Shown piece by piece: positions 19,106 through 28,811 of a stretch of 31,838 nt of DNA. This DNA comes from Caulochytrium protostelioides (Eukaryota; Chytridiomycota; Caulochytriomycetes; Caulochytriales; Caulochytriaceae). The stretch spans positions 1 through 31,838 of the forward strand of contig ML014314.1 of assembly GCA_003615045.1 (NCBI GenBank), written 5' to 3'. Within the stretch, counting starts at the first letter, position 1; every line of letters starts with the position of its first letter. The translations under genes were made by a program, and so were the position numbers. The notes under the pieces were generated by a model. That model saw nothing but the letters and a program-made list of their open reading frames with translations. It had not been told where the DNA came from and searched no databases.

Positions 19106-19138
<33 letters not shown>

Positions 19139-19548
19139 CGGCATCGCCATCGCCATCGTCGCGACGGCTCTTGACGGCGCCGGAGACGACCGCGTCCCGC
19201 GGGGCCGCCGCTGACCCCGCCGCGCCGGCTTCCAGGACGGGCTCGATCGGCGCGTCCGGGACGGCCGCGAGCCACGAGCTCGGCCTGGCGATCTACGAGC
19301 TGGCCATGTCGTTCCGGCAGGGCTGGGGCGTCGCCAAGGACAAGGCGTCGGCGATGTACTACCTCCAGATCGCGGCGCAGCTGGGCGACGTCGATGCGCA
19401 GATGGCGCTCGGGGAGGCCTATCTGGCGGGCAAGGGCGTGCGGCGCGACAAGCGGCTCGCGGCCAAGTGGTTCCGCAGCGCCGAGCGCCAGGGCGCACGG
19501 ATGGTCAGTCAGCAGTGGATCTGGAAAGAAAAGTATGACCTTGTGTAA
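18067..19548 (+). CDS. Sel1-repeat (TPR-like) protein, fungal DSF2-like
   Basis: Sel1 repeats are about 36-residue helical hairpins that act as protein scaffolds. The N-terminal 190 residues are Ala/Pro-rich and probably disordered. One block of helices starts near residue 195 (DPLVVAIYYHEHVADLRLATYYFSVAAA continuing to AMSLRHGWGVRRNE). A low-complexity insert of about 130 residues (Ala, Thr, Ser runs) breaks the array, and it resumes near 400 with clear repeats: FRQGWGVAKDKASAMYYLQ, then ALGEAYLAGKGVRRDKRLA with KWFRSAERQGA. The end, SQQWIWKEKYDLV, has the WIWKEKY signature I associate with fungal Sel1 proteins of the DSF2 group; Skt5/Chs4-type chitin synthase activators are a further possibility but have more repeats and a CAAX end, absent here. 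Specific partners are unknown. It converges with the oxidase gene; the stops are 204 bp apart. Confidence 0.78.
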
Positions 19549-19752
19549 ACGACCCTCACGAAGGTCATCATCGATGATCCATCATCAGTCATCCATCATC
19601 AAGCGAGACGGCGCACACGCACGCCAGGCACTCGCCAAGCCCATTGACGTAAGCAAATCATATTTCGTAAAAAAAATTAGTGGGAGTTGGAGCTGCGTGG
19701 ATCGCGCCATGGCGTCTAAGAGGGGTGAATAAGAGGGGCGGCCGCTTCCAGT

Positions 19753-21714
19753 TTACAGCAGCGCGCTGGCCATCAGCGTGAGGGCCGTGACGCTGGTGCC
19801 GAGCAGCACGCGGGACAGCGAGTCACGGGGCGCCGAGCGGGGCGCATGGCTGCGTTGGCGGCCCGTAGGCAGCCCCTCCACGGTGGTGCGGTCGCCGGCA
19901 TGGAACGTGGCGTGGCCGGCGTGACCAGGCACGTTGGCGCCGTTGAGGAGGAACACGTGGTAGTTGCCCGGCGGCGCGATGTACGCGTCCTGTGGGGCGA
20001 CAAGCCCGACGCCAGTGGCGTTGCGGAACACGACCTCGAGCTCGACCAGGCGCTGGTCCGTGTTGAGGCCGTGCGTCGTGGTGGTGTAGCGGATGGCGAC
20101 GGCGTGGTCGACGTTGGCGACGGCGCCCTGGGTGGCGCCGGTGCCGTCGTGGCCGTCCGCAGGAATCGCCGTCGTGACCCAGAACACTGAGTTGTACGTC
20201 ACATCGAGCGACCCGCTCGTCACGTTGGGCCGCGTCGCCGGGTTGCTGTTCAGCAGGTACGGCGGCGTGAAGCGCTCGATGTTGGTGCTGAAGGGGTCAG
20301 TGCACGCGTTCTGGCCGGTCTCGGCCTTGTCGGTGATGTTCATGCCGTTCGGCACGCCCCAGCAGCCTGCGCGGCCCTGCTGGTAGTCGACGTAGTTGGC
20401 GAACTCCGACCCGGCCGTGAGCACGTGGCCCGAGGCCGTCAGCAGCGCGGTGGAGTGGTACAGGCGGGCCACGGACGCGTTGGCCGCCAGCAGCGTATGC
20501 TGGTCGGTGGTCGGGTTCATGAGGTCCGGGGTAAAGATGGGATCTTTCGCATACTGCACCTGGCCGCCGTTGCCGCCGGCGATGCCGTGGCTGGCGCCAT
20601 TGATGTAGAGCACGTCGCCCGTGGGCAGAAGCACCGAGTCGGGCATGAGGCGCGGCGTGGCGAGGTCCGCGGCACGCTCCCAGCGCGGGTCGGCGTCGTT
20701 GGGGCGCAGGCGGTAGCACACGGCGGAGGCGGCTTGCTCGATGAGGGGCACGTAGCCCTGGGGCGAGGTGACGCCCTGGTCGCTCAGCTTGGACCCGCCG
20801 CAGATCTGGATGGTGAAGGCAAAGTCGTTCGCGAAGGTCATGGGCAGGATGGTCAGCGTCGCGCTGTGCGGGTAGGTCATGGGCGCATGGTCGCCGACAG
20901 GCAGGTCCGGAATGAACGTCGTGTCGACGTCGTCGGTCTCCGGGTCCAGCACGACGGTGCGGTTCGAGGCAAAGACGAGGACCTTGCCGCTGGCCTTCGA
21001 CTTGCCCTGCGGGACCTGGACCACGAACGGATACAGCGAGTGCGGGTAGGCCCACTCGAGCACATCCATCTTGCGCGGCCACGTGCCGGTCGTCTTGGCC
21101 GGGAAGTACTCGTACGTCGGGTTGTTGAACCCATCGACGTGGTCAAAGTCGAGGTTGCTCGTCGATCCGCCGACAATGATCGCCCTGCCGTCCGCGAGCG
21201 TGGTGACCGTCGGGTACCAGCGTTGCGTAGTCATGTCGGGCTGGAAGTCCCAGGAGCCCATGACGCAGGTCTGGTCGGCGATTTTGGCGGGCGAGCAGGG
21301 GTGGTAGATGCGGAGACCCTGGCGGCCGTCGACCAGAAAGTCGACGCCGGCCGCCGAGAGCGCGCGCGCGTCGCCGCCAACCACAAAGAGCGAGCCGTCC
21401 GCGAGCATCGAGTGGCCGCCGCAGAAGGCGTTCTTGTGAATCGGGTTCACATGGAACGGCTGGTTCGACAGCGAGATGTCGATCTCCGCCGCCGTCTCGC
21501 CCTGCGTGTTCGGGTTGAGCGTGTAGGGCCGCTCGCGCGGGCGCTCGATGCACAGCAAGCGATCGTTCGGCATCAGCAGCGCGTGGATGCAGACGACGCC
21601 CGTGTTCGTGTTCCACATCTCCCACGCGCCCGCAGACTGCGCGGCTGCGCTCAGTGGCTGCAGCGCAGCGCCGAGGGCCGCCGCCCAGGCCATGGCCACG
21701 ATGCCCGACAGCAT
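19753..21714 (-). CDS. Glyoxal/galactose-oxidase-like copper-radical oxidase, secreted
   Basis: The family oxidises aldehydes or alcohols with O2, giving H2O2, at a copper-tyrosyl radical centre outside the cell. The start ATG at 21714 opens a signal peptide (MLSGIVAMAWAAALGAAL, then PLSAAAQSAG). A kelch-type propeller follows, then a C-terminal domain of the DUF1929 type beginning near YLLNSNPATRPNVTSG. Candidate radical-site residues are Cys98 in AFCGGHSMLADG, Tyr228 in LYPFVV, and Tyr419-His420 in LYHSTALLTASGHVL; the last copper histidine is probably one of those in VPGHAGHATF. The C-terminus, SRVLLGTSVTALTLMASALL, is a hydrophobic tail after small polar residues, as in GPI-anchored wall proteins. 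The 653 residues suit the glyoxal oxidase group better than galactose oxidase. An open frame extends upstream through the CAGGG repeat but has no better start. Substrate cannot be told from sequence. Confidence 0.86.
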   Translation of the reverse strand: MLSGIVAMAWAAALGAALQPLSAAAQSAGAWEMWNTNTGVVCIHALLMPNDRLLCIERPRERPYTLNPNTQGETAAEIDISLSNQPFHVNPIHKNAFCGGHSMLADGSLFVVGGDARALSAAGVDFLVDGRQGLRIYHPCSPAKIADQTCVMGSWDFQPDMTTQRWYPTVTTLADGRAIIVGGSTSNLDFDHVDGFNNPTYEYFPAKTTGTWPRKMDVLEWAYPHSLYPFVVQVPQGKSKASGKVLVFASNRTVVLDPETDDVDTTFIPDLPVGDHAPMTYPHSATLTILPMTFANDFAFTIQICGGSKLSDQGVTSPQGYVPLIEQAASAVCYRLRPNDADPRWERAADLATPRLMPDSVLLPTGDVLYINGASHGIAGGNGGQVQYAKDPIFTPDLMNPTTDQHTLLAANASVARLYHSTALLTASGHVLTAGSEFANYVDYQQGRAGCWGVPNGMNITDKAETGQNACTDPFSTNIERFTPPYLLNSNPATRPNVTSGSLDVTYNSVFWVTTAIPADGHDGTGATQGAVANVDHAVAIRYTTTTHGLNTDQRLVELEVVFRNATGVGLVAPQDAYIAPPGNYHVFLLNGANVPGHAGHATFHAGDRTTVEGLPTGRQRSHAPRSAPRDSLSRVLLGTSVTALTLMASALL

Positions 21715-21740
21715 GGCGGCAAGCGCGAACTCGAGATCGG

Positions 21741-21795
21741 CAGGGCAGGGCAGGGCAGGGCAGGGCAGGGCAGGGCAGGGCAGGGCAGGGCAGGG
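21741..21795. repeat. CAGGG pentanucleotide repeat, 11 perfect copies
   Basis: Eleven uninterrupted CAGGG units end only 26 bp upstream of the oxidase start codon. Read in the extended frame they would give a PALPC-type peptide ahead of the signal peptide, so they are more likely part of the leader or core promoter. The perfect array should be length-variable. Confidence 0.95.
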
Positions 21796-22320
21796 AAGGG
21801 GCGGCAGAGAAGCTCGGTCGGGCCCAGCAACGGCAGTGGTCGCGAGGTGCACCCCAGAGCGAGGGAGGAGGAGGACGCCGTTTGCGGAAGGGAGAGGGAG
21901 GCTGAGGTATGCTCCAGCCGTGCCCCAGCAGAAGCTCTGTCGGGGGATGATTCAACGATGAGGCCCTGAAACGCCGGTGCGACGGGGGGATCGACCCTCT
22001 TCCTGCATGCACCCTCCGGTGCGACACGCCTGTCTTTATACGTATCAGGCCTTCGATGTGGACTCCGCCGCTCGGCTCGATCCCCTCGTGTTGTGACCGT
22101 CCCTCAGGGATGGTGAACCAAAATCGAAAGGACGCCGCCTCGTTTGTGCCGCTTGAGACCTCCTTCAACAGGGGGGTGCCTGCCTCGGCCCTGGCCCGGC
22201 ATTGTGTGTGCGCACGGCGGTGGCCCGGCGGTCAGCTGACATCGTCCAGGGGAAGTGGTATTGGGAGCACACCTGCTTACCCGCTGGCTCGCCGGCTGAC
22301 GCGCGGGTCGCCCATGGGTC

Positions 22321-22401
22321 GACCGAGGCGACCGAGGCGACCGAGGCGACCGAGGCGACCGAGGCGACCGAGGCGACCGAGGCGACCGAGGCGACCGAGG
22401 C
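22321..22401. repeat. 9-bp minisatellite (GACCGAGGC)9
   Basis: Nine perfect consecutive copies of GACCGAGGC, with near-matching bases just before. It lies about 600 bp upstream of the oxidase start and is not part of a supported gene. Perfect copies suggest a recent or still active expansion. Confidence 0.95.
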
Positions 22402-22631
22402 CATGGATGCGAGGCGAGAGACCGGCGGCGGGCCGGTGTTTCGAGACGGTCGCCTTCCGCCCGCCATGGGCGTCGCGACCCCGGCCGAGCACAGCGCCCG
22501 TCGAGCGTCGCGAGACCCCCGACGCCGCGGCGCTGGCTGGCCGCACGCGGTATGGTGAGTCGCCGCCGCCGCCGCCTTCGGCACGGTCTTCCCGTCCGCG
22601 GGTGGCGCAGCTCGGCATCTGCGGAGCACCG

Positions 22632-22696
22632 CGGCGGCGGCGGCGGCGGCGGCGGCGACGGCGGAGCGGGGGCCGGTGGCGGCGGCGGCGCAGGGA

Positions 22697-22732
<36 letters not shown>

Positions 22733-22742
22733 GCGGCGGCGA
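22632..22742. repeat. CGG/GGC-rich trinucleotide tract
   Basis: Long interrupted runs of GGC/CGG triplets, one at about 22632-22658 and a second at about 22676-22742. It explains the poly-Gly, poly-Arg and poly-Ala ORFs here. It could form stable G-rich structures. Confidence 0.85.
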
Positions 22743-23264
22743 CCTCGCACCGGTGCAGTAGCACGGGATGCTGCAGGCCTCGTCCGGGGGTCCGTGCGAC
22801 GGCGCGCCACGGCCGCTGCCACGCCTCCGTCGGCGCCACCGGCCGGACTCCCGATGCGGTGCCGCGCGCCATCAGCGACGCCCGCGACGGCGCCACCACG
22901 GCCGGGTTCACGCGTGCTTGGGGGGCTGGCTGGACCCACCGCCGGCTAGCGCGACGCCGACAGGGGCGTTCATACCCGATCGGCGAGCCAGCCGATCGGC
23001 CGGCAAAGGGAGTCGGGAGCGCGCTGGACGGCATTCGGAGCAAGTGGTCGGTCCAGCTGCGGTAGGGTGGGTCGTGCGACCCACGGCCGAGCGACGACGA
23101 GGACCAGCTGAGGCATCCGTGAGGATCATCGCGGTCCTCCTCATGCGCAGGCTCATGCGCATCCTCCTCACGCAGAGCACAGGTCTCTCAGGACCGCGCC
23201 ATCCAGCAATCAAAGCATCAACAAAACAGACAAGTCATGGTACACTACAGAAAAAAAAGCGCGA

Positions 23265-24791
23265 CTAGGCGGCAGGCCGAGCATCGGGATCACCGCCCTC
23301 CGTGGCGCGCTCGTAGGCCGCATGGTCGATCATGGCGACATCGCTGCCGTCCGGCTGACTCCCGCACGTCTCGTGGTGCGGCGTCGCCGACGCCGACGAT
23401 GGTGCCGCGGCGACGCCAACGTGGGCGGCGCCTGCGGCGGGATCGAAGCGCGAGCCGAGGGCGAGACTCGCCGCGGCCGCGCCGTCGGCCATCGCGACGT
23501 CGCGGTCGGCGCGCCGGGTCGCGGTCCATCCGTCGGCGGCGGCGGCGGCGATGTGGCCAGCGCGGCGGCGCGCGGCGTCGTTGCGGTCGTCGCCGAGCCC
23601 CTGCTCGCGGCCGGTCTCGGGGTCGCGCTCAGCGGGCGTCGTCTCGGTGGCGGTGACGCTCGGCGCGGCGGGCACGATGTGGCGCAGCTCCTCCAGCACG
23701 CGGGTGCGCACAAAGTCGAGGTAGGCGGCGTCGTTGTGGTCGTGCATGTGGGCGGCGGGCACGTCGAGCTTGTAGGTGGGCCCGTAGTTGGCAAAGAAAT
23801 CGTTGTTCGGCAGGTCGCGCGGCAGCTGGGCGCCGACGGCGATCGCGGTCTCGTGGGTCCACGCGCGCGCGACGTTGCGGATCGTGTAGCCGCCGCCGCC
23901 CAAGAGCAGCAGCGGTACGTTGAAGGACTTGACGTATTCGACGGCCGCGCCGTGCCCGTCGAGCGAGAGGTTGAAGCAGCCCAGACGGTCGCCCGAGAGC
24001 GAGTCGGCGCCGCACTGGAGCACGACCGCGTCCGGGCGGTAGCGCTCCATGATGGCGCGTACGACGGGCTTGAAGATGGCTTGGTAGTTGGCGTCATTGA
24101 TGCCGCCGCGGAGGGGCACGTTGACGGCGTAGTGCTTGCCGGCGCCTGCGCCGCGGTCCGAGATGTCGCCCGAGCCTGGGAAGTATTCGCCGTACTTGTG
24201 GAACGAGCAGGTCATGACGCGGTCGGTCGTAAAGAAGGCTTCCTCGACGCCGTCGCCGTGGTGGATGTCGATGTCGATGTAGAGCACGCGCCGGTGCACG
24301 CGCAGCAGCTCGAGGATGGCGAGCACGATGTCGTTGATGTAGCAGAAGCCGGAGGCCTCGCCCTTCTTGGCGTGGTGCAGGCCGCCGCTCCAATTGATCG
24401 CGATATCGGTATGCCCGGCGAGCAGCCGGCGCGCCGCCGACAACGAGCCGCCGGCCGACAGCGAGCAGAACTCGAAGAGCCCCTCAAACACGGGGCAGTC
24501 CTCGCCGACGTTGTAGCGGTGCTGGCTGCGCGCGATTTCCTCGGTCATGTCCGGGGAGACGCGCGCCAGGAAATCGATGTAGTCGTCCGAGTGGAACTTG
24601 GCCATTTCGTGCGGCGTCGCCGGCGTGAGCGTGCAGATATCGAGCCGTTTGTACAAGCCGTAGTTGAGCACGAGGTTGTGCGTCATCCGCAGGCGCGTCG
24701 GCTTCATGGGGTGCTGCGGGCCATAGTGCGCCAGGCCGAGCTCGTCATGATAGAAGTACGAGACGCGGCTTTTCCTCCGCGTGGCCTCCAT
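23265..24791 (-). CDS. HOS2: Class I histone deacetylase, Hos2/HDAC3 type
   Basis: This zinc enzyme removes acetyl groups from histone lysines. The catalytic domain fills about residues 8-370 of 508: [64 protein letters not shown] with the charge-relay histidines 139-140, [16 protein letters not shown] with zinc ligands Asp and His, [32 protein letters not shown] and the catalytic Tyr in [13 protein letters not shown]. Phrases such as DIAINW, GLFEFCS and [20 protein letters not shown] fit HDAC3/Hos2 better than Rpd3. The C-terminal 135 residues are Ala/Asp-rich and have no motif I recognise. The start at 24791 is the first ATG; the frame upstream has only non-ATG codons. In yeast Hos2 works in Set3C with Sif2, whose relative TBL1 lies 4 kb away here. 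Confidence 0.95.
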   Translation of the reverse strand: MEATRRKSRVSYFYHDELGLAHYGPQHPMKPTRLRMTHNLVLNYGLYKRLDICTLTPATPHEMAKFHSDDYIDFLARVSPDMTEEIARSQHRYNVGEDCPVFEGLFEFCSLSAGGSLSAARRLLAGHTDIAINWSGGLHHAKKGEASGFCYINDIVLAILELLRVHRRVLYIDIDIHHGDGVEEAFFTTDRVMTCSFHKYGEYFPGSGDISDRGAGAGKHYAVNVPLRGGINDANYQAIFKPVVRAIMERYRPDAVVLQCGADSLSGDRLGCFNLSLDGHGAAVEYVKSFNVPLLLLGGGGYTIRNVARAWTHETAIAVGAQLPRDLPNNDFFANYGPTYKLDVPAAHMHDHNDAAYLDFVRTRVLEELRHIVPAAPSVTATETTPAERDPETGREQGLGDDRNDAARRRAGHIAAAAADGWTATRRADRDVAMADGAAAASLALGSRFDPAAGAAHVGVAAAPSSASATPHHETCGSQPDGSDVAMIDHAAYERATEGGDPDARPAA

Positions 24792-24872
24792 GGTGGGCGT
24801 GGTCACAGGGGCAACGGTGCGCAATGGCAATGGGCGCCTGCTGCGACGTCGCTGATGCCGCTGGCCAGATGG

Positions 24873-24917
24873 GTCGAATCGGTCGAATCGGTCGAATCGG
24901 TCGAATCGGTCGAATCG
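24873..24917. repeat. 9-bp tandem repeat (GTCGAATCG)5
   Basis: Five perfect copies lie 82 bp upstream of the HDAC start codon. The unit is nearly self-complementary (CGATTCGAC on the other strand). Reading through it gives only an (IRP)n peptide. Confidence 0.95.
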
Positions 24918-25245
24918 GTCGCTCGCTGACGACGCGTCGCGGGTCCCGTGCTACGGGGTCGCCGTGCCGCGTCGTTCGCTTTGCCACGCGTCCTCGCCTC
25001 GCCGCTGGGCCGCGCCGTGGGCGTTACCTGGATCTCCGTACGATAGGGGATGGAGGCCCGCCGGGACCCCGGAAAACTCGGAGACGGGTGCTGGGCAAGC
25101 GACGGAGGGACGCGGTCGCGGTCGACGGGACAGGGAGGGGAGTCACTCCCAGCGCGGGTGGGGCGGCGAGGGCGAGAAAGGGCTGGGTGAGGCCGAGTCG
25201 CAATCCGCAACAGGGTAGCGCCGCAATCGGCCCGCGGGAGCGTGC

Positions 25246-25311
25246 GCGCGGCAGCTCTAAAGTGCGAGCGCGGCAGCGATAAAGCGCGAGCGCGGCAGCG
25301 ATGAAGCGCGA
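25246..25311. repeat. 22-bp tandem repeat, three copies
   Basis: Three adjacent 22-bp units based on GCGCGGCAGCGATAAAGCGC plus GA, at 25246-25267, 25268-25289 and 25290-25311; the first copy is the most diverged. It sits about 450 bp upstream of the HDAC start. Confidence 0.88.
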
Positions 25312-25629
25312 CCGCTCCGACCCGCGCCGCAAGAAGAGGCGCCGCGCTGGACGGTGCCGCACAGCGGTGGGCGTGGACCACGCGGCAGCGCCGGGGCGAG
25401 GAGCGATGCGCGGGACGCGGGACGCCGCCCAGAGGACACCGGCAGTGATGCCCGGCGAAGCGTCGATGCGGCGGCGTCGGCGGGCGACGGAGCGGTGCCA
25501 GCACCGAGGTCGGCGATCACCCCAACACCGGGCAGAACGCGGTCGCGCCGTCGCCGCGACGGGGCCGGTCGTGGCGACGCGACGCTCCCACCCGCGATGG
25601 TCCGTGACGCGATGCCGTCCCGGGCGGAC

Positions 25630-25659
25630 GCTGAAGCCGAAGCTGAAGCTGAAGCTGAA
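25630..25659. repeat. GCTGAA hexanucleotide repeat, five units
   Basis: Five 6-bp units, one with a single change (GCCGAA). It yields Lys-Leu or Ala-Glu runs depending on frame; no supported gene covers it. Confidence 0.85.
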
Positions 25660-26882
25660 CGGAGTTGACCACGATGGATCACGAGGCGCAGGCAGGTCTC
25701 GCGGTGGCGCCGGGCGGGCGTGGTGGAGTGGCGCCGAGAGGGAAGCGGCCGACGCGGTACCGAATCGTCCTGCCCGCGGGTCTCAGCCGCCGCCACGTTC
25801 GGCTCCGCCCGCAGCGCGATGCAGCCTGCGGTCGTATACCCCGCGTCGTGGCGGCTCTGTCCCCGCGTCGACCCCGCGCGCGCGCCGTGGTCTCGACCGC
25901 CGAGAACACGGGCGAAGGCGAGCGACGCCGCGAGGCCGCCGACCGCGAAGCCGGCGGGGCCCTGCGCTCCACGCTCGGCACCGAGGCCATCCCCCGCGGC
26001 TCGCGGTCGCGGTCGTTGGCCGCCGCTGCCGACGGCGGGTGCTCGTCCCCAACGGCTCAGACCACCGCCGCCGCCGCCGCCGCCGCGGTCCCCGAGGCGC
26101 CGGGTGGCAGCCCCGCGAGCGAGCTGTGGTGGCGGGCGCCCCCCGCGACCGGCGTGCGGAGCGCCCCGGTCCATGGCGCCGCGGCGACCGCCGCCTCGCC
26201 ATTCAGGGCCGGCCCATCGCGGCACCGCCGCCGTCGGCTCGCTGCGGCCAATGCCACGACCCTGTCGCGTCGATCCTGACGACGGATTCTCATTCTCCTT
26301 CTCATTACGCATTGATACACAAGACCCTGTCCGCGAGCCTGACGGGGACACGGACATGAGGCGGCTGCTTGGGTGACGGATCCAGGGGCCGCTGAAGGAC
26401 GGCCCCTGATTTCAATCCAGCGTTGAAGCGTTGAAGCGTTGCACGGCCTCCCGGCGCCCATGCTCGCCGAGCCATGAGCCGCGGAGATGTGACGCCTGAT
26501 GGCCCTATCGCCCGTGAGGTAGGCGAATGACGCGCAATCGACGCGTTGACGGCGCCGATTCGCACACCTACACACTCATGAGGGGTCGTCGAACCCGTAG
26601 CCTCACCATGCCGGATGGTGACCGTCCTGGGCCCAGCAATGACAGCGATCAGAGAGCTGAGCCGCTCGGAGGGCTCGAGCGCCGCCGTTGTGGGTCGCTT
26701 TCCAGTCCATTGGATGGACCAGGACCCCATGAAGGAACGCCTCGCCTGACGGGGGAGCTGAGAACCGCCCGGCATTGGCGTTCATCGGGGGGTCAGGTCG
26801 GGCGGGGGTCGCTCAGCGATCATGCGATCGTGAGAACGATAGCACGGGCAAGGCACGCCGCTCCAGGACCCGGTGCGCACGG

Positions 26883-27338
26883 CTAGCAGCTCAGAAAGTC
26901 GGCCGCCATGAGCAGCTCCAGCGCGATCTCCGGCTCGATCGGGAAATCCGGCGTCGCCGTCGCCGACGCGCTCGCGCTCATCGCTTGCTGGCTATACTTG
27001 ACCTTGTAATACAAGTACTGGCAGACTTTCTGCAGAATGACCGCCTTGATGTCGCGGAACACGATCTCGTTCTGCAGCGCCTCGGTGAAGTGGCCCGGGT
27101 TGGAGAGCATGTTCTTGATCGTATCGCTCGCGAGCGCCGCCTGGCGGCTCAAGACAAAGACGAACCCGTCGGCGGAGATCAGCCGCACCGTGTCGGCGGG
27201 CGACGTGATGGCGGTGCTGTGCGCGGGCGGCGCGGGGACGGTGCCCAGACCCGGAGGCGGCGCGGCGCGGCCACTGCCGCCGAGCGTCGTATCGCCCTCC
27301 CGGTCCTGGAGCCGTCCATCGGCATCGGGCGACGCCAT
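26883..27338 (-). CDS. ELC1: Elongin C
   Basis: Elongin C is a small Skp1-like BTB/POZ protein that links substrate receptors to cullin ubiquitin ligases; in yeast Elc1 acts with Ela1 or Rad7 and Cul3. The conserved domain covers about residues 45-151: [60 protein letters not shown], and the very conserved end [20 protein letters not shown]. Human elongin C is 112 residues; this one has 151 because of a Gly/Pro/Ala-rich N-terminal extension of about 40 residues and an Ala/Ser/Thr-rich insert (ASASATATP) at the place where the human protein has a short loop. The chosen ATG (27338) is the first that gives a sensible protein; the frame stays open for 80 more codons upstream but those are Arg/Ser-rich and motif-free. 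It is divergent from the TBL1-type gene. Confidence 0.93.
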   Translation of the reverse strand: MASPDADGRLQDREGDTTLGGSGRAAPPPGLGTVPAPPAHSTAITSPADTVRLISADGFVFVLSRQAALASDTIKNMLSNPGHFTEALQNEIVFRDIKAVILQKVCQYLYYKVKYSQQAMSASASATATPDFPIEPEIALELLMAADFLSC

Positions 27339-27862
27339 GCGGCCAGCGTTACAGGGGGGGATGGGGAGGCGGCAAACGGCGAGACGGCGCGAGGGGAGAC
27401 TCAGCGAAGCGAGCCAAGAGGCATCCAGCGAGACCCGTTCAGAACGCGCGCGCGCGGTGAGGCCAGACCGGACCTGCTGACGCCAGGGAGAGCGGGACGA
27501 TCGGGCGAGCGCGAAGCGGCGTCCGTGGTCCCGACGCGCGGCGTGGACGATCGGCGGCGGGGTGGATCCCTCGCGCACCCACGTTGAGCGGCGGCGTTCC
27601 CTGGTGATGGCCGTGGTCGAGTATGATCACGGCCACGGACCACGGCGGCCGTGAGGGTCGCCCGTCGCCCGTCGCCATCGCCATTTGCCATTTGCCATCG
27701 CCATGGCTATCGCCATCGCCGGCGGGCATCAGAACGCCCGAGCCGTGGCGGGCTTCGCGGGTCGAGTCGACCGCCGCTGGAGGGGCGCAGCGCGGCGCAG
27801 CGCGGCGCAGGAGGCGCCCACGGGAGTGAGAGGCTCGGGCGATGACCACGCCTCGCTGGCGA

Positions 27863-27926
27863 CCGCCGCTCGCGGTGGCCGCCGCTCGCGGTCGCCGCCG
27901 CTCGCGGTGGCCGCCGCTCCCGGTCG
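27863..27926. repeat. 16-bp tandem repeat, four copies
   Basis: Four consecutive copies of CCGCCGCTCGCGGTSG occupy 27863-27878, 27879-27894, 27895-27910 and 27911-27926; the copies differ mainly at the S position. The unit contains a small inverted repeat (CCGC and GCGG). Confidence 0.9.
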
Positions 27927-28218
27927 CCACGTGCATGGGTCCGCACGTGCGCGGGCATACGGCGGACGGAGGAGACTGCGGCCTCGCGGGCGTCTCGCTG
28001 CTGCGGCGCCGTCCGCTCCCGCTCGGGCACCGCGGCCATGCCCACCGGCGCGTCGATCGGGCGGACCGCCGACGCGCGTCGATGTCTCGAGCCGCGCCGG
28101 CGGGGACGATGCACGGCGCTGGGGCGGCCCGCCTTCTTGCGCGGCACAGCGGTAGGGCCTCCTCAGGGCTCCTACCGTCCGCGCTCCTGGAACGCCGGCG
28201 TCGTGTTCGATGAGGCCA

Positions 28219-28275
28219 CGGCGACTACGACTACGACTACGACGGCGACTACGACTACGACGGCGACGGCGACGA
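28219..28275. repeat. GAC/TAC trinucleotide tract
   Basis: Alternating GACTAC and GACGGC units cover about 57 bp, forming a triplet-phase microsatellite roughly 540 bp upstream of the TBL1-type start. Confidence 0.88.
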
Positions 28276-28811
28276 GTGTCGTGTGCTGACGACGCGCTGC
28301 CGCCTGCTTCACCGAATCCCCGCCACGCCCACGACCGAGACGCGCGACCGCGCCGCCGCCGACGAGCAGCGAGCGACACACCGATCCCTGCGACCACGTC
28401 CGCCAACCATCCTACGGTGGTCTCCCATTGTCGAGCGAACGCCTTGCCGGTCGCGCCTCCGTCCTGCCCGTTGTTGCTCCTGCCGTCCGGCGCGCTGTCA
28501 CCCCGCTGTCCCCAGCGTGGTCACCCGATCGACATCGACGCGTGGAGAGACCGACGTGAGCGAAAAAAAAAAGTGTTTCAGGTGCCGGATCGCACGGCGC
28601 TCTGCACGGCTGATCCGCATCGCGGCGGGAGAGGTCGTGACGCTGGCCACGGATCACCCCCAGACCGCTACCGCGTCGTAGCGCATTCGGCTGACTTGCC
28701 TCGGGCCGGGAAGGCCGTTCGGGGGCACTCCACCCCTGCCTGCCTGCCGTCGCTGCATCGTCGCTGCATCGTCGCCGTCTCGTCGCCTCATCGTTGCCGC
28801 TGCTGTCCACC

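Larger units (their letters stand above)
21796..23264. other. Intergenic, oxidase promoter and HDAC 3' end
   Basis: About 1.5 kb between two minus-strand genes. It carries a 9-bp minisatellite and a CGG-rich tract (listed separately). Overlapping ORFs on both strands are repeat-driven (Thr-Glu-Ala or Ser-Val-Ala runs, poly-Gly, poly-Ala). No gene supported. Confidence 0.55.
24918..26882. other. Gene-free region between HDAC and elongin C
   Basis: Nearly 2 kb with no supported gene, although both strands hold ORFs of 350-366 codons (25257-26359). These are Arg/Ala/Gly-rich, overlap each other in opposite directions and contain repeat-driven segments such as (SA)n, so I treat them as compositional. 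The region should contain the HDAC promoter and the elongin C 3' end. Confidence 0.55.
27339..28811. other. Divergent promoter region, elongin C and TBL1-type gene
   Basis: These 1.47 kb serve both genes. Low-complexity DNA dominates: GCCATC-type hexamers at 27676-27720, a 16-bp repeat, GGCGCAGCGC x3 near 27783-27808 and a GAC/TAC triplet tract. Just upstream of the TBL1 start, CATCGTCGCTG-type units repeat at about 28750-28795. No gene supported. Confidence 0.55.

Noticed and set aside
22321-22401. CRISPR-like array
   Set aside because: The unit is 9 bp, contiguous and without spacers: a minisatellite. No other array in the window has spacers either.
22056-23043. Overlapping ORFs of about 295 codons across the 9-bp and CGG repeats
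   Set aside because: Both strands open because of triplet-phase repeats; the translations are simple Arg-Pro-Arg, Ser-Val-Ala and poly-Ala/Gly runs.
24792-24830. Upstream extension of HDAC (13 codons), and similar non-ATG extensions of LCB1 and the TBL1-type gene
   Set aside because: These begin at TTG or GTG codons; the first real ATG lies at the conserved N-terminus in each case.
25257-26359. Opposed ORFs of 352 and 366 codons between HDAC and elongin C
   Set aside because: They overlap on opposite strands, are Arg/Ala/Gly-rich, contain repeat-driven segments and show no family motif; high GC alone removes stops here.
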